The position numbers and the translations under genes were made by a program. The notes below the pieces were generated by a model that worked only from the letters and a program-made list of their open reading frames with translations, was not told the origin of the DNA and ran no database searches. Positions 5,528 to 5,926 of a DNA stretch of 5,926 nt are shown in pieces (within the stretch, counting starts at the first letter, position 1; each line of letters starts with the position of its first letter). Source of the stretch: Rhodococcus sp. IITR03 (lineage in GTDB: Bacteria; Actinomycetota; Actinomycetes; Mycobacteriales; Mycobacteriaceae); the NCBI GenBank assembly GCA_001017865.1, contig LATQ01000137.1, positions 1 to 5,926 on the forward strand, given 5' to 3'.

Positions 5528-5926
5528 ATGCGCATTCTGGTGGTCGACGACGACCGTGCGGTGCGGGAGTCGCTGCGCCGGTCACTGAGCTTCAACGGAT
5601 ACACGGTCGACCTCGCGACGGATGGGCAGGACGCCCTCGAGCAGGTCGCGGCCTCGCGTCCGGATGCGATGGTGCTCGACGTGATGATGCCGCGCGTCGA
5701 CGGTCTCGAGGTGTGCCGCCGACTGCGCAGCACCGGCGACGACCTGCCGATCCTCGTCCTCACCGCGCGCGACTCCGTCTCGGAGCGGGTCGCGGGTCTC
5801 GACGCGGCGCCGACGACTACCTGCCGAAACCGTTCGCGCTCGAGGAACTGCTCGCGCGGCTGCGGGCGCTGCTGCGACGTGCCGCCGCCCGACCGGGACT
5901 CGTCCGCCGACGAGGTGCTGCGGTTC
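5528..5926 (+). CDS. mprA: MprA-like response regulator, cut by the window end, two frameshifts
   Basis: This is an OmpR-family response regulator; the mycobacterial orthologue MprA pairs with kinase MprB and controls envelope-stress genes including sigma factors. The receiver domain is clear: acidic pocket DDD at residues 7-9, phospho-acceptor Asp51 in LDVMMP, Thr79 in LVLTARD and Lys101 in [11 protein letters not shown]. It matches M. tuberculosis MprA closely from memory ([19 protein letters not shown]). The direct frame fails after VAGLDA: one G is missing near 5806-5807, and adding it gives [12 protein letters not shown] second shift (+1 or -2) in the GCCGCCGCCC run near 5881-5890 returns to the first frame and ends ADEVLRF, the expected entry into the DNA-binding domain. 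That winged-helix domain lies beyond the edge. The start is ATG 5528, or GTG 5522 two codons earlier; no Shine-Dalgarno is visible, so translation is probably leaderless. Confidence 0.9.
   Translation, partial: MRILVVDDDRAVRESLRRSLSFNGYTVDLATDGQDALEQVAASRPDAMVLDVMMPRVDGLEVCRRLRSTGDDLPILVLTARDSVSERVAGLDAAPTTTCRNRSRSRNCSRGCGRCCDVPPPDRDSSADEVLRF

Noticed and set aside
1..5926. CRISPR arrays, tRNA or rRNA genes, insertion sequences, phage or defence genes
   Set aside because: No regular repeat-spacer pattern, cloverleaf, transposase or terminal repeats were found in reading both strands.

Overview
The window is GC-rich DNA with GTG starts, strong Shine-Dalgarno sequences, TAnnnT-type -10 elements and likely leaderless genes. 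It comes from an actinobacterium of the Rhodococcus/Mycobacterium group; Rhodococcus is my best guess, from protein similarity recalled by memory. The central theme is a zinc-starvation ribosome-remodelling locus. Six ribosomal proteins lacking zinc-binding cysteine pairs (the 'C-' paralogues) are arranged around one divergent control region with two Zur-type operators.

Layout. Positions 1-2534 (minus strand) hold an apparent three-gene operon: an AEC-family permease, a small secreted lipoprotein and an MFS permease that runs off the window's left edge. A leaderless promoter seems to drive it. Positions 2535-2707 hold a long imperfect inverted repeat and a strong terminator hairpin. Positions 2708-3685 (minus) hold rpmB2-rpmG2-rpsN2-rpsR2 (L28, L33, S14, S18), tightly packed. 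Positions 3686-3786 are the 101-bp bidirectional control region. Positions 3787-5459 (plus) hold a degenerate CobW-like protein (orthologue of mycobacterial Rv0106/Mrf), rpmE2 (L31 type B) and rpmF (L32). From 5528 the plus strand carries the start of an mprA-like response regulator, cut by the right edge.

How it fits together. When zinc is plentiful, Zur should bind both operators and silence both arms. When zinc is scarce, the cell makes L28, L33, S14, S18, L31 and L32 without zinc ligands to replace zinc-bearing versions. It also makes the Mrf-like protein, whose mycobacterial counterpart recruits the hibernation factor MPY to such ribosomes. The rpmF-mprA neighbourhood is also found in Mycobacterium tuberculosis, so the locus joins a zinc regulon to an envelope-stress regulator.

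Data caution. At least six single-base deletions, mostly at G/C runs, break otherwise well-conserved genes (MFS twice, AEC permease, rpsN2, rpmB2, mprA), and there are further shifts of ambiguous type. This pattern looks more like sequencing undercalls than gene decay. The broken genes are described here as they read after restoring frame.
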